From positions 14,108,485 through 14,172,484 of the forward strand of contig CM057823.1 of the NCBI GenBank assembly GCA_030068075.1: a stretch of 64,000 bases of DNA, written 5' to 3'. Positions 32,612 to 42,970 of the stretch are shown here, piece after piece (the first letter of the stretch is position 1; each line of letters begins with the position of its first letter). This DNA comes from Paguma larvata (lineage: Eukaryota > Chordata > Mammalia > Carnivora > Viverridae). A model generated the notes under the pieces. It searched no databases, was not told the origin of the DNA, and worked only from the letters and a program-made list of their open reading frames with translations. The position numbers and the translations under genes were made by a program.

Positions 32612-33790
32612 CTATAAAGAAAAGGCATACTTTGTTGGCTACAATAGAGCTAATCTTAAAGTCAGGAATATTCCCAAAGAACATACCTGACACAACTCGG
32701 AATGTTAGGTAGTTCATTTTAAGGTTGCTTGAGACTAAATTTATTCCTTCCTCAAGTTTAATGGTTCATTTGTTCCCACCCTAACTCTTTGCTCTGAAAG
32801 AAACATCTATTACAGACATAGAAGAACAAAAGGGTGTCTCCTCCAATTTGACGTTCTGTTCTGTTCTTGAACGACAACAGGAGAATTAACCCTTCAGAAG
32901 AGAAAAATCAGCCCAGCTTTCTCTGAGGGATGCTGCACTCATATACGGCAAGAGTTGGAGCCGTCTCTTTAGGGGATGCATATGTTGAGTTGAGAGTGGG
33001 CATTGTCCATTTTGTTGCCCTGCACAGCACATTGATTCAAAGGACCATGTGTATAGCCACCTTGATTTGCCTGATTCCCAGCTCTGCTTTCACACTTCCA
33101 GGTGGAAGATGAGAAAGCCAAGTGGAGGGAAGTGAGACTCTGCATTTACAGATGCTGACTTACTGCGGACTGTGTAATGTGATAGTTTCAGATGCTGTGT
33201 GCCTGATTGATTTGTCTCTTCCTTGTCTTCAAGAATTCATGTATAAATGTTTCTGAGGATTGCTAATGTCATGCCGATGAATCTCTTCAAATGCTCTTCT
33301 TCGGGGAAATGAATAGCTATCGTCTCTTCTTGCCACGATATTGCTCTTTCCTGATGGCATTTTGTGGAATAAATGGGCAACATTTCTCTTCGACTTCCCT
33401 TCTGCACGCACACACACACTGGTTTAGAATTTTTGCCTTCTAGTCTACTTTTAAAGGAGTCTCTTTTTAAAGGATGGGCTTTTAATTTTTTACAACCTGA
33501 TCTGTCAATTATCTCTCCTCAAATACATTCTTTTTGGAGAATGACTAGGCTGGAAATTCAAAGGTTTTTTTTATCTTAGTACAGTTTTGGGCATAAAGCA
33601 GGCAATCAAACCATTGGGTAATTGAGGCATCCACTCGGGGGAAAATGCTCCATAAGCATTACGGCAGCATGGCTTACGGAGGATGTCTTTCAGCAGGGGG
33701 GTGTCTTTTTTTCCCCGAAAGAGAGGAGACAGCGCAGTAATTTGGGGAAGACTGTCAAGGAGGAGAGATCACTCAGTCAACAGACTGTTC
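32612..33790. other. Unique sequence, no gene recognised
   Basis: About 1.2 kb single-copy DNA. Short frames around 33229-33828 on both strands, none recognisable. Confidence 0.5.
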
Positions 33791-33794
33791 AGAC

Positions 33795-34045
33795 CATGAG
33801 CTTTGGGACGAATAGGAGACCATTCTAATTCTGTCTCTGCTGTTTACCATCATCATAACCTTGAGCGAGCCACTTACATTTTCTAAGCCTCCATATCTTC
33901 ATCTGTTGAATGGGGACAAATCACGGCTTACTTCATAAAGCTTTTGTGAGAAGGTAATGATCTAAGTGTGTAAAATGTTTAACGTGGTGCCTTGACATCT
34001 AGACGACACTCAGTTGAGCTCTCGTTATTCTCGTAATTATTAGAT
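33795..34045 (+). mobile_element. MIR element
   Basis: Nearly full order: attctgtctctgctgtttacc, accttgagcgagccacttaca, ctccatatcttcatctgttg, aatggggacaaatcacggctt, tgtgagaaggtaatgatcta and acactcagttgagctctcgt. Confidence 0.9.
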
Positions 34046-34885
34046 AACACAAAGACCTTCTGGTAGGGTGAGAAGATTGTTCACTTAGGAGCCAGAAACC
34101 TGGGAACCTGCATTTCCAGTCTCAGTTAGAAGGCGGCCGTGCCGGTCACTGTTTTCACACACGGACTCTCATTCTCTGATGCCGTTCAAATGGCAGTAGA
34201 GTTGCATGAAAATCCAAGAAACCAAAAGTCAAAGTTTGATGGAGAGTGTTTCTGTTTAATTTATGGAGTAGGTTACCTTTATGGGCTTTTCTTGAAAGGC
34301 TTGAGGCTGAGGAGGAGAAAAACCATTAGGGATATTTTCTGAGGAGAGATGCTCAGCAAGCTGCACTAGAAGAGATTGGACCATCTTTCTCTTTTGAAAA
34401 GCTTTTTGTAAGGAGCTACAGATGAGCCACAAAACAACTAGATCCATCACTTTGGCAGGACAGTTTTCCAAGGGCCCTCGAGCACCAACTGTAACCCTAA
34501 ATGGCAATCTCTACTTATCTAGGACAATTCCATAGAAAAAGAGGAGAAGCAAAACCACTTTTCACAGAGTTTCACTTCTTATTAGGTGTGTATTAAACTG
34601 TCAGACGACTTTAGAGAAAAGGATAACGTAACATTTCAACGGTTTCAACGATGATTTCCTTCGTTGGTTACCAATATACCCCTTATTTTTACCTAGCACA
34701 TGTACACTAAGGATAACTATTTCCAACTTCTTTCTGCTTAATATTATGCTGTATGTATGTTTTCATGAATTGACACAGCTTACGGACTCATCATCTGCTA
34801 TATTGCTCAACTGTGGGTTTTCTATCTTTATATCATAAAACTAGAATCATAAAACAATAGAGCTGTAGAGATCTTAGAGCGATAT
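34046..34885. other. Unique sequence, no gene recognised
   Basis: Opposed short frames at 34139-34507 without known domains. Confidence 0.45.
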
Positions 34886-34889
34886 TATT

Positions 34890-35115
34890 CATAAGAGCCA
34901 ATTTGTATCAAATCCTTACTGTGAGCCAGGCACTACGTGCTAAGTGCTTTATACATTGATTTGAACATTCCAATAATCCTACGAGGTAGGTTCCGTTTAT
35001 CCATTTCACAGACGGGGACATTGGAGATAAAGATGCAAATGTCTTGCTCAGACATTTGCTTGACATCTTGCTCCAGCTAGTAGGCTGGAAACTCAAACAC
35101 AGGCTTGACCGAGTC
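34890..35115 (-). mobile_element. MIR element, minus strand
   Basis: ccttactgtgagccaggcact, cgtgctaagtgctttatacat, caataatcctacgaggtagg, tttatccatttcacagacggg and gctagtaggctggaaactca. Confidence 0.88.
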
Positions 35116-35149
35116 TCTACTGCTACTCAATCACTATGCCATGAGCCAG

Positions 35150-35260
35150 GTACCATACAGTCCTTAGTTTTCAGATGAGGATCCTGGACACCCAGAGAAG
35201 AAATGCGAGTTTGCTCAGAATCCTCCATTTATTGTCAGTCAGTGTCGGAACCCAGTTCTC
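35150..35260 (-). mobile_element. MIR-like fragment, minus strand (tentative)
   Basis: tagttttcagatgaggatcct, gagtttgctcagaatcctcc and agtgtcggaacccagttctc resemble a second MIR core next to the previous one. Confidence 0.45.
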
Positions 35261-37311
35261 TGGACTGCTGGGCCCCCATCCCTCCCTTATATATGTCACT
35301 CTACCTCCCGGATAGGAGGATACAGGTGTGGGATACTCCTGTGTCCTTCTGGAACTCTCCTTGCTTTCCCTGTGTTTGCAAAAGTCACAGCAAGTCTTTT
35401 AATTAAATTAAAAATGAAACTTTTATGTAAGCTGCTTTAAAAATGACATCGTTTCTGTTTTTCCAGCCCTCCTCTGGTCTCATTCTCTCAGGACAATCTA
35501 AATGTTCAGAATTGTTAGATCCAGAAAGTTCTCTTTGAATAAGCCATCACTCCCTAAATGCATTCCCCAAGAATTCTTTTGAATTCTTTGGAAAATAGCT
35601 CTGAGGCACCATGTTCCTTGGGACTGGAAAACACACCATTCCACTTGCTCAGTTGTTAAGCCTTCATCTCTTCAGAAAGCAGAATAAAACACATGTCCTG
35701 CCCATAATAGAATCTAAAAGAAGAAACAATCAGATAAAAAAAATATGCCCAGATTCTAACTTAATTTTATTTGGCTTATTTTCAGCCAGTTCCTTGTGGT
35801 CTAGATATAGCCCTAGTAGATCCTTAAACAAATAGTCCCAATGTTTATTCACACACCTGTCAAATATCTCATTAGGACTTACCAGATCAAGGTATCTCTG
35901 CTGGGATCCCAAGAGCGAAGTGATGGATGAAATCTGCTCCTTGGGTGTGTGTGTGTGTGTGTGTGTGTGTGTCACTGTTTATTTACTTTCTGGACGAATT
36001 CACACAAGAAGACTCTGGAAGGGTTGTTAATTATCCCTGTAATCTAATTTGTGGCTTCAGGCACCTGATATGTTCTATACCTTAGATAATGTTAATTTTA
36101 TTCTTTTGTGAGCTGAGTCTGGTGTTCGAGAAAAGCTATAAGATGTAATTTATTTCTCCCCACTTGCCTTCTAAATATTAACTCTATTGAAAAATGATTA
36201 AATAGATTATGTAAATCATGGTCATTGCATCCACTTTAAAGGTTAATCCTGCCATCATGTAGCCAGATAATTAATTTGAATTCGTTCCCAAGCACTAATT
36301 CTCAGGGAAGCCAAGGTGTAACGGGCTGCAGTGCCCTATTATGGATGTCACTGTATGCTTGCCTGTGATAAAATTTGGAAGAAACAAATCTCAAAGCTTT
36401 GAGAACAAAAGTTCCTTAGGGCCATTGGAAGGCCCGGTGCATCATGGGATTAGAGCTGCACTTTCTCCAGAATTTTAGGAGATAGTTTTACTGACCATCC
36501 TCCACTTCTTTGAGTTTTCTCAAGTGTCACTTCTCTTCTTGGGAAGCCACACCTGGATTGATATGGAAAATTCTAGGACAGCCCTGCTGCCGTAGATAAA
36601 AAAAAAAAAAAACCTGAGCCATTTTCAGAACGTTCCAAGCTTGGAGAGGTCATAGCAGAGGAGTTCGTAGCTTTACCGTGCTTTCTGCTTGAGCATCCCC
36701 CCTGACCAGGAACCTCCGCCTCCCTGCCAGGGAGTCAGCCACCAGCCACAGAACTCTCTCCTCCCTGGTTGATGACACTGGACCCATGAATCCTCTCCAT
36801 TGTTTCCTGGCAAACCTACTGCTAACACCTCTTCCGAACCCACTTCCTCAGTCAGGAGCTTGAAGCTTATTCAATTTCTCATCAGCCTTCTTCAAGAAAA
36901 GGAATAGAAAAATACCAATTCAAAATTAAATAGAAACACGAATATGTATTTAGAACGTGAATAGAAAGCCCAATCATAAATTTTAAAGAGCTGCCTGATA
37001 CTACTGGAAGCATCGTGAAAGTCATAAAATAGCAATATGGTCATTATTTAATTGTCTGAAGCACCTTTATAATGCATTCCCACCAATTTTTTGGCTGTCT
37101 ACACTTTGATCGCTTCATATGACAACAATTTTGCAATAATTTTTCTCTAGAGAGAAAAGCAAGATAATTTAGTCTTTGCTCTACACAGATCATCAGAATT
37201 TGTTTTTTACTTTTGATAGTTGGTTGGATCGACTAAAAGATACCAGCCGCATACAGAGACGTGCTTGCTGTTTATAGTACTGCTTCAGGTTTCGGTTCTT
37301 CAAACATAAGA
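35261..37311. other. Unique AT-rich sequence, no gene recognised
   Basis: About 2 kb without lineage SINEs or clear older elements. A 14-A run lies near 36600. The 74-codon frame at 35611 has no domain. Confidence 0.5.
35945..35971. repeat. (GT)n microsatellite
   Basis: Uninterrupted gt dinucleotides, about 13 units. Confidence 0.97.
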
Positions 37312-37326
37312 TTTCTGATAAATTCT

Positions 37327-37541
37327 GGGGCGTCTGGGTGGCTCAGTTGGTTAAGCATTAGATTCTCGATTTCGGCTCAGGTCATGATCTCATGGTATGT
37401 GAGTCTGAGCCCTATACTGGGCTCCATGCTAAGCATGGAGCCTGCTTGGGATTCTCTCCCTCTCTTTGTCTCTCTGCCCCTTCCCTGCTCATGTTTTCTG
37501 TCTCTCTCGCTCTCAAAATAAATAAATAAACATTAAAAATT
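37327..37541 (+). mobile_element. CAN-SINE
   Basis: Head ggggcgtctgggtggctcag, core ggctcaggtcatgatctcat, CT-rich part and tail aaataaataaataaacatta. Perfect 15-bp target duplication tttctgataaattct (37312-37326, 37542-37556). Confidence 0.97.
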
Positions 37542-37556
37542 TTTCTGATAAATTCT

Positions 37557-38160
37557 ATTTTGTGCAATTCTCATCAAAAAAGAAAAAAATATAAGGTGGG
37601 TTTGGAGTTGCGTATGTTGCCTTCCTGAGTATATTCCTGACAGAGAACTTCTACTTTGATTTGGCATTGATCTGGCTCTGCCCATCTGATGATTCGAATT
37701 TTCCTAGACTAGCTCTGGCTTCACCCACGTTAAAGCTGATTTCCTCTCCCATGATTCAGATCCTTCCCTTCCCGTCACTGGAGAACTTGCTCCTATCTTG
37801 GTGTGATCCCCACCCTGCGTCTTCTCACTAAGTCAGCAGCCACGTGTTAGGTATGTTCTAGAAGCCATTCCTATCAGGAATGACTGACTATTCATGGAAA
37901 CGACTGAAAGCCATGTTAGTATGTCCCATTAAACACAGACTAAATGTACCCCCAAGTCAAATTCCCTTGCGCCAGATCCCCAAAAGGACCTTGGAAGTTT
38001 CAGGGCTACTCGATACATGAGCACTTGGCCTACTTAGGGCAAAGGGCAAGTTGGAATACAGAGAATCATCAACCTTAAATAATTATAGTTAAAGCACATT
38101 TCCCCCCAATCTTACCAATCATCTGATCATATGAATACCCTTGTCAGTGCCCTGTGAAGG
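37557..38160. other. Unique sequence, no gene seen
   Basis: Single-copy DNA between a SINE and the CpG-containing region. Confidence 0.45.
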
Positions 38161-38760
38161 CCCAAGGAAAGGGGCTTTTGGGAGTTAGGGGCCCTCAGCC
38201 TCCACCACCGCCATGGGTCTGCCTCTATCTCCCCATGGCGTCTGCTGGTGCAGGGTCTTCTCCGTCCTCTCCTGCTGGTGTCTTATCCTGGACAGGAGCC
38301 CAGAGGACTGGACTGTAGTTCTGCCTCCTTGGGGCCATTTCTTTTTTCTCTTCTCTTGAGTTATTTCTCCCACCCACCCCGGGACCCTTTTGTCCCCTCT
38401 AAGGATCTGGAGCATGCGGAAGCGTCCCTCAAATCTTTTACCTTCCCCTGAGCCGGCTTCCATGGCTTCACATCCACAGCAGCCGAGATCGGCGAGCGTC
38501 TCAGACGGAGCGACACCACCGCGACCCTGCGTGCTGGTCACTGGATGTTCCTCACAGGCTTGACTGAAGCCCTCCGGTTTGGCCTCAGGAAACTGCCCAG
38601 CGCGTGCCATTCGGGATCCAGGAGCGCCACCTCAAGCCCTCGTCTCCCCTCCCCGTTAGTCATGACCCACCTGAGAGGCTGGCTATTCAGCCAAAAACAC
38701 TGACTTTCCCCCAAGTCGTTCCGAACCTCCTTCACAGGCCATGAGAGCAGAAAGATCTTT
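38161..38760. other. GC-rich, CpG-containing region with a 141-codon minus-strand ORF
   Basis: Distinctly GC-richer than its neighbours, with a CpG cluster at 38476-38545 (gccgagatcggcgagcgtct, gacggagcgacaccaccgcg). The minus strand is open from 38610 to 38185 (141 codons) and from 38735 to 38538 in another frame. I recognise no domain in the Gly/Arg/Glu-rich translation. It could be an exon, a decayed retrocopy or a regulatory GC island; the sequence alone does not decide. Confidence 0.4.
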
Positions 38761-38985
38761 AAGTAAAATATTTTAAACTTTGTTTCCTGCTTTTTGGCCT
38801 TAAGCGATCAATTTCTTTCCTCCTGGGTTTTTCTGTCTGCAGGCTTGCTCTGGTCTTACCAGCTTCTTCAAAATTGCACCCAGTCTTGGAGAAAGTAGAA
38901 CAGAGTGCAAAAAGCATAACTTTGGAGGCAATAGTTCTGAGGAATCCAGCCTGTCATTGCTTGGCTGTGTGTCCTTGGGTAAGTT

Positions 38986-39390
38986 TTTTTTTTTTTTTTT
39001 AATAATTTATTGTCAAATTAGTTTCCATATAACACCCAGTGCTCATCCCAACAAGTGCCCTTCTGTGTGCCCATCACCCACTCTCTGCCTTCCCTCACCC
39101 CCCTCACCCCTCAGTTTGTTCTTAGTCTTTGAGAGCCTCTTATGTTTTATCTCCCTCCCTCTCTGTGTCTTTTTTCTTTGCCCCTCTTCCCCTCCCCCAT
39201 GGTTTTCTGCTGAGTCTCTCAAAATCCACCTATGCGTGGAAACATATGGTATCTGTCTTTCTCTGACTTATTTCACTCAGCATAATACCCTCAAGTTCCT
39301 CCATGTTTCTACAAATGGCCAGATTTCATTCTTTCTTATTGCCGGGTAGTATTCCATTGTGTATATATACCACATCTTCTTTTTCCATTC
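38986..39390 (-). mobile_element. 5'-truncated L1, minus strand (405 bp)
   Basis: Starts with a T run (tail complement), then the 3' UTR complement (aataatttattgtcaaattag, gtttccatataacacccagt) and the end of ORF2. Target duplication tgtccttgggtaagtt (38970-38985) / tgtcctcaggtaagtt (39391-39406), two mismatches. Confidence 0.95.
39277..39390 (-). pseudogene. L1 ORF2 extreme C-terminus remnant
   Basis: On the complement strand this reads KKMWYIYTMEYYPAIRKNEI followed by WPFVETWRNLRVL, the well-known end of the L1 ORF2 protein. Only about 38 residues remain because the element is 5'-truncated, so no enzymatic domain is present. It preserves the uninterrupted tatatacacaatgga-type stretch that has expanded into a microsatellite in the L1 at 21060-21983, and so serves as an internal reference for that change. 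Confidence 0.9.
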
Positions 39391-39614
39391 TGTCCTCAGG
39401 TAAGTTATATAACTTCTCTGAGCATTGGCTTCATGGAAATAATAGCAGCTGTGAGAATTGCACACAATATGTACAAAACTCATAAAATACTACCTGGTGG
39501 TTAGTAGTTGATCATGAAATGCTGATGAGGGTGGTGATAATATTCAAATCTCAGTGTTCCTTGAGGGGCGGGTAGGTAGTTCTGTCCTCACGTTGCCCTT
39601 TCCCCTAGGTAACT

Positions 39615-39836
39615 TTTTTAAAAAAATTTTTAATGTTTATTTATTTTTGAGGGAGTAAGAGAAACAAAGCGTGAGAGGCAGAAGGGCAGAGAGAGAGGGA
39701 GACACAGACTCTAAAGCAGGCTCCAGGCTCTGAGCTGTCAGTGCAGAGCCTGATGCAGGGCTCGAACCCATGAACTGTGAGATCGTGACCTGAGCCAAAG
39801 TTGGACGCTTAACCAACTGAGCCACCCAGACGCCCC
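39615..39836 (-). mobile_element. CAN-SINE, minus strand
   Basis: Tail complement tttttaatgtttatttattt, body with gagatcgtgacctgagccaa and head complement gagccacccagacgcccc. 15-bp target duplication ttcccctaggtaact (39600-39614) / ttctcctaggtaact (39837-39851). Confidence 0.96.
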
Positions 39837-39851
39837 TTCTCCTAGGTAACT

Positions 39852-40525
39852 CTTAGAGGCAGGATCCCACACCCCAACATGCCCACCCCTCTCCTTCCTT
39901 TCAGTCCTGTGAAAAGTATAAAATACTTTTCCGGTCCTGTGTGTGCAAAGACAGCCACAATGTCCTCAGACTGAAATCTAAAAAAGTTCTGGAGTCAGGC
40001 CGGCAGGCAGCGTCCTGTCATTTCAGCCAAAGAGAACTGCAGTCTGACTACATGGAATAAATATTCACTTCCCTTAGGTTTAAAAATTGTTATTATTGTG
40101 AATGGGCCCGCCTGTGACAGCAAAAATACCAGTGCTGTCTGCTGGACAAGGTGGAATGTTCCTCACATCTTGTTTCACAGGAAACGTCCCCGAGATTCAA
40201 ACACAAATGAGCACGGAGCCAGCCTGTACTTACTTGCTTTTGCTCTCGGGAAACCCGGTCTTTCCCTCCCAGATTCACGTGATGTGCAGATAGGATACTA
40301 AATTTATTCTGTCAAAGTAATTTCTCTCCTTTCGTGACCCTGTCCGTATTATCTACCTTTAAAGGAACCAAACATTCTTTCCCCATGGTGCTTCCTTTCT
40401 GCCCCCATTGCCAATGTTCCCCCCCCACCCCCACCTGTGCTCCTGCGTGCCCACTCTGGCTTCATTCTGTGCCCACCTCACTCGGGGCGCTTCTCCCTCT
40501 GCTGTGGCTTTTACAGCTGTTCTCT
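39852..40525. other. Unique sequence, no gene recognised
   Basis: Overlapping short frames at 40093-40301 on both strands. A C run at about 40420-40427. No known domain. Confidence 0.45.
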
Positions 40526-40527
40526 CG

Positions 40528-40662
40528 CCCTTTTTATTTAAGTTTGTTTGTGTGTTTGTTTATTTATTTATTTATTGTAATCTCTACCCACGACGTGGGG
40601 CTCAAACTCACGACCCCAAGGTTGAGTCGCATGCTCTTCCGATGGAGCCAGCTGGGCTCCCC
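40528..40662 (-). mobile_element. Older, short CAN-SINE subtype, minus strand
   Basis: Tail complement (ttta)n, then taatctctacccacgacgtg, gggctcaaactcacgacccc and atggagccagctgggctccc. It lacks the long CT-rich middle of the younger copies. The two open frames across it (40334-40842) are therefore partly SINE-derived. Confidence 0.85.
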
Positions 40663-40844
40663 AAGTGGTTCTCATTGTGTCCCCCTGCTATCCTGACCTC
40701 TCGCCCCCCCAGTCCTGCAGAAAGCACACGGGACGCAGCGGATGGTAGTCGCCCGTGGCATCACATGTGGAGGACCAGGAAAGTTGAGTGTGCCAGCCTG
40801 AGATGTCAGACCTTGAGTTTTGCAAACTTTGCAGAAGTCTAGCG

Positions 40845-41560
40845 TCATACAGAACAATGCATAGACCATAAGTCCACAGCTCAGTGAATCTTCACAACAG
40901 GAGCACACCTGTGTAAGCAGTGCCCAGACCAAGAAATGGAACATTAGAACACTGCTAGAACCCCAGACCCCTCTCCCCCATGGTCTTTTCCAGCCCTTAC
41001 CCGCTTCTCCCAAGGGTACCTGCTATCCTGACTTCTAGACCATAGTTTTGCCTCATATTGAGCTGACATTAATAGAATCATAGAATATACCCTTTTCTGA
41101 GTCTTGTTTTCCTCCTTTAGGTTTGTGATATTTACCCATGTTGCTCATTTTTTTAAAGATTTTTTTTAAGTAATCTCTACCCCCAACATGGGACTCGAAC
41201 CCACAACCGCAAGATCAAGGGTCTCATGCTCTACTGACTGAGCCAACCAGGCACCCACGTTGCTCATTTTCACAGCAATACACTCTTCTGTTGCATGTAT
41301 CTGCTAGCATTTGTTCATCCATTCTGCAGTAAATGGATATTTACATTATTTTCTGCTTGGGGCTACGAGCATTGTTTCCCATATCGGTTGGTGAATAGAT
41401 GGACCCATTTCTGTTGGATACATGCTTGCAAGTGGTGCCATTGCCTCAGGGGGTAAACTTCTTGGCTTTTAATGAGGCTATTTGGATAACCAGGAATATT
41501 TGGAGGTGGTCTGGAAAGTCTCGGTAACCTGGTAACTTGTGGAACAATAGTTTTATCGCA
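40845..41560 (-). mobile_element. Old L1M fragment, minus strand, split by a SINE
   Basis: Left part: cagctcagtgaatcttcacaa, gagcacacctgtgtaagcagt, cccagaccaagaaatggaaca, atcctgacttctagaccata. Right part: catttgttcatccattctgca, ttgcttggggctacgagcatt-like and acccatttctgttggataca. This is the familiar order of ancient L1 complement sequence. Confidence 0.8.
41151..41258 (-). mobile_element. Older, short CAN-SINE subtype, minus strand
   Basis: Tail complement, taagtaatctctacccccaa, catgggactcgaacccacaa, gactgagccaaccaggcacc. Target duplication gttgctcattt at 41140-41150 and 41259-41269. Same short architecture as the element at 40528-40662. Confidence 0.92.
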
Positions 41561-41565
41561 TTTTG

Positions 41566-41925
41566 TGCTGTGAACTGAATTGTTACCCCAATGTGATTGT
41601 ATTTGAAGATGAGACTTTTAGAAAGTGATTAAGGTTAAGTGAGGTCATCTGGGTTGGATCCTAATCCGATGAGACTGGTGTGTTCACAGGAAGAGGAGGA
41701 GAGCCCCCTCTCTCTCTGTCTTTCCACACGTACCCTGACAAAAGGCCGTGTGAGCACACAGCGAAGAGGGCAGCCATCTACAAGCCAGGAAGAGAGCTCT
41801 CACCAGACACAAACCCAACTGGACCTTGATCTGGAACTTCTAGCCCTCAAAACTGTGGGAAGATAAATTTCTCTTGTTTAAGCCACTTAGCCTGTGATAT
41901 TCTGTTATAGCAGATGAAGGCATCT
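41566..41925 (+). mobile_element. MLT1-type (ERVL-MaLR) LTR
   Basis: gctgtgaactgaattgttacc, gattgtatttgaagatgagac, gattaaggttaagtgaggtca, tcctaatccgatgagactggt, ggccgtgtgagcacacagcga, gggcagccatctacaagcca and ataaatttctcttgtttaag follow the family order. Confidence 0.85.
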
Positions 41926-42189
41926 GGTTCTATTTTGTTTTTTAAAGTGGGAAAAATATCGTTTTGCCATTGCTAGTAATTTTCTGCTATTTTCAGAGCA
42001 TTCTTTCTTTGAGGAAATAACCAGAATGGGCCCCTTGGTCACAGGCATCTAAAGCAATCACCTTCCTCTTGTGTGGGGAGACCCTGATGTCACCATCGCT
42101 GCCTTCGAAGCAGACGCTTCACATGAGATATGGGTTCTGTGTATACTCGGGGGCTGTGTCTCTGTCATTTTGAGGGATGCTTGTCTGTC

Positions 42190-42660
42190 TTTCCTCTAAA
42201 TTTATTTTCAGTTTTATTAGGATACAATTAATATACAGCACTGTATAGCTTTAAGGTGTGTGGGCAATGATTTGACTTATATATATTGTGAAATAATTAT
42301 AATTAAGTTTAGTTAACATCCATCACTTCAAATAGACACAAAGAAAAAAGAAAAGAAAAGTTTTTTTCTTGAGGTACTTGGGTGGCTCAGTCAGTTAAGC
42401 ATCTGACTTCAGATCAGGTCATGATCTCACAACTGGTAGGTTCAAGCCTCGCGTCAGGCTCTGTGCTGACAGCTCAGAGCCAGGAGCCTGCTTCAGGTTC
42501 TGTGTCTCCCTCTCTCTCTCCCATCCCCTGCTCGAGCTCTATCTCTATCTCTCAAAAATAAACGTTAGCAAAAATGAAAAAAAATTTTTTTCCTTGTGAT
42601 GAGGACTCTTGGGATCTACTCTTGACGACTTCCAAATAGTCTTCCCTCTAAATTTGAATT
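42190..42660 (-). mobile_element. Old L1M fragment, minus strand, split by a SINE
   Basis: Left part: ttttattaggatacaattaat, tagctttaaggtgtgtgggca, tagttaacatccatcacttc. The right part resumes after the SINE: ccttgtgatgaggactcttgg, gatctactcttgacgacttcc, aaatagtc. Confidence 0.78.
42372..42583 (+). mobile_element. CAN-SINE inside the old L1
   Basis: Head aggtacttgggtggctcagt, core agatcaggtcatgatctcac, ctgacagctcagagccagga, CT-rich part and tail caaaaataaacgttagcaaa. The flanks gtttttttcttg and atttttttccttg look like the target duplication. Confidence 0.94.
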
Positions 42661-42734
42661 TAGGGTGGCTTGACCCTCAAAATTGCCTGCTCTTGGAAGA
42701 TGGGTGAAGCTCTTTGTTCAAGAGTAGCCCAGAA

Positions 42735-42970
42735 AGGACCAGCTCCTATGGAGTGTCTTCTCTGTGCCACATACTGTTTTAAGCACTTTAGATGGATGAT
42801 CTCATTGATTTAGCACAGAAATCTTTCAAGGCAGGTACTGTTATTATTGTTATTTTATAGACAAGGAAACCCATGCACCGTTGGCTTTAATAACTTGTTC
42901 AAAATCATATAGCTAGCATGTTGCAGAGCTCAGATTCGAGCTCAGTGTGATTTTCAAGTCTGACACCATC
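42735..42970 (-). mobile_element. MIR element, minus strand
   Basis: cttctctgtgccacatactgt, tttaagcactttagatggatg, aaggcaggtactgttattat, tagacaaggaaacccatgcac and ttgttcaaaatcatatagcta. Confidence 0.88.

Larger units (their letters stand above)
38895..39510 (+). mobile_element. MIR element split by an L1
   Basis: Left part: aaaagcataactttggaggca, cattgcttggctgtgtgtcct, tgggtaag. Right part: ctcaggtaagttatataactt, ctctgagcattggcttcatgg, tgtgagaattgcacacaata. The gap is the L1 at 38986-39390. Confidence 0.82.

Noticed and set aside
36595..36616. A run as the tail of a processed pseudogene
   Set aside because: The upstream sequence shows no recognisable coding remnant and no target duplication was found.
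40334..40842. Overlapping 120- and 144-codon frames as a gene
   Set aside because: Both run through the old SINE at 40528-40662, and no domain is visible.
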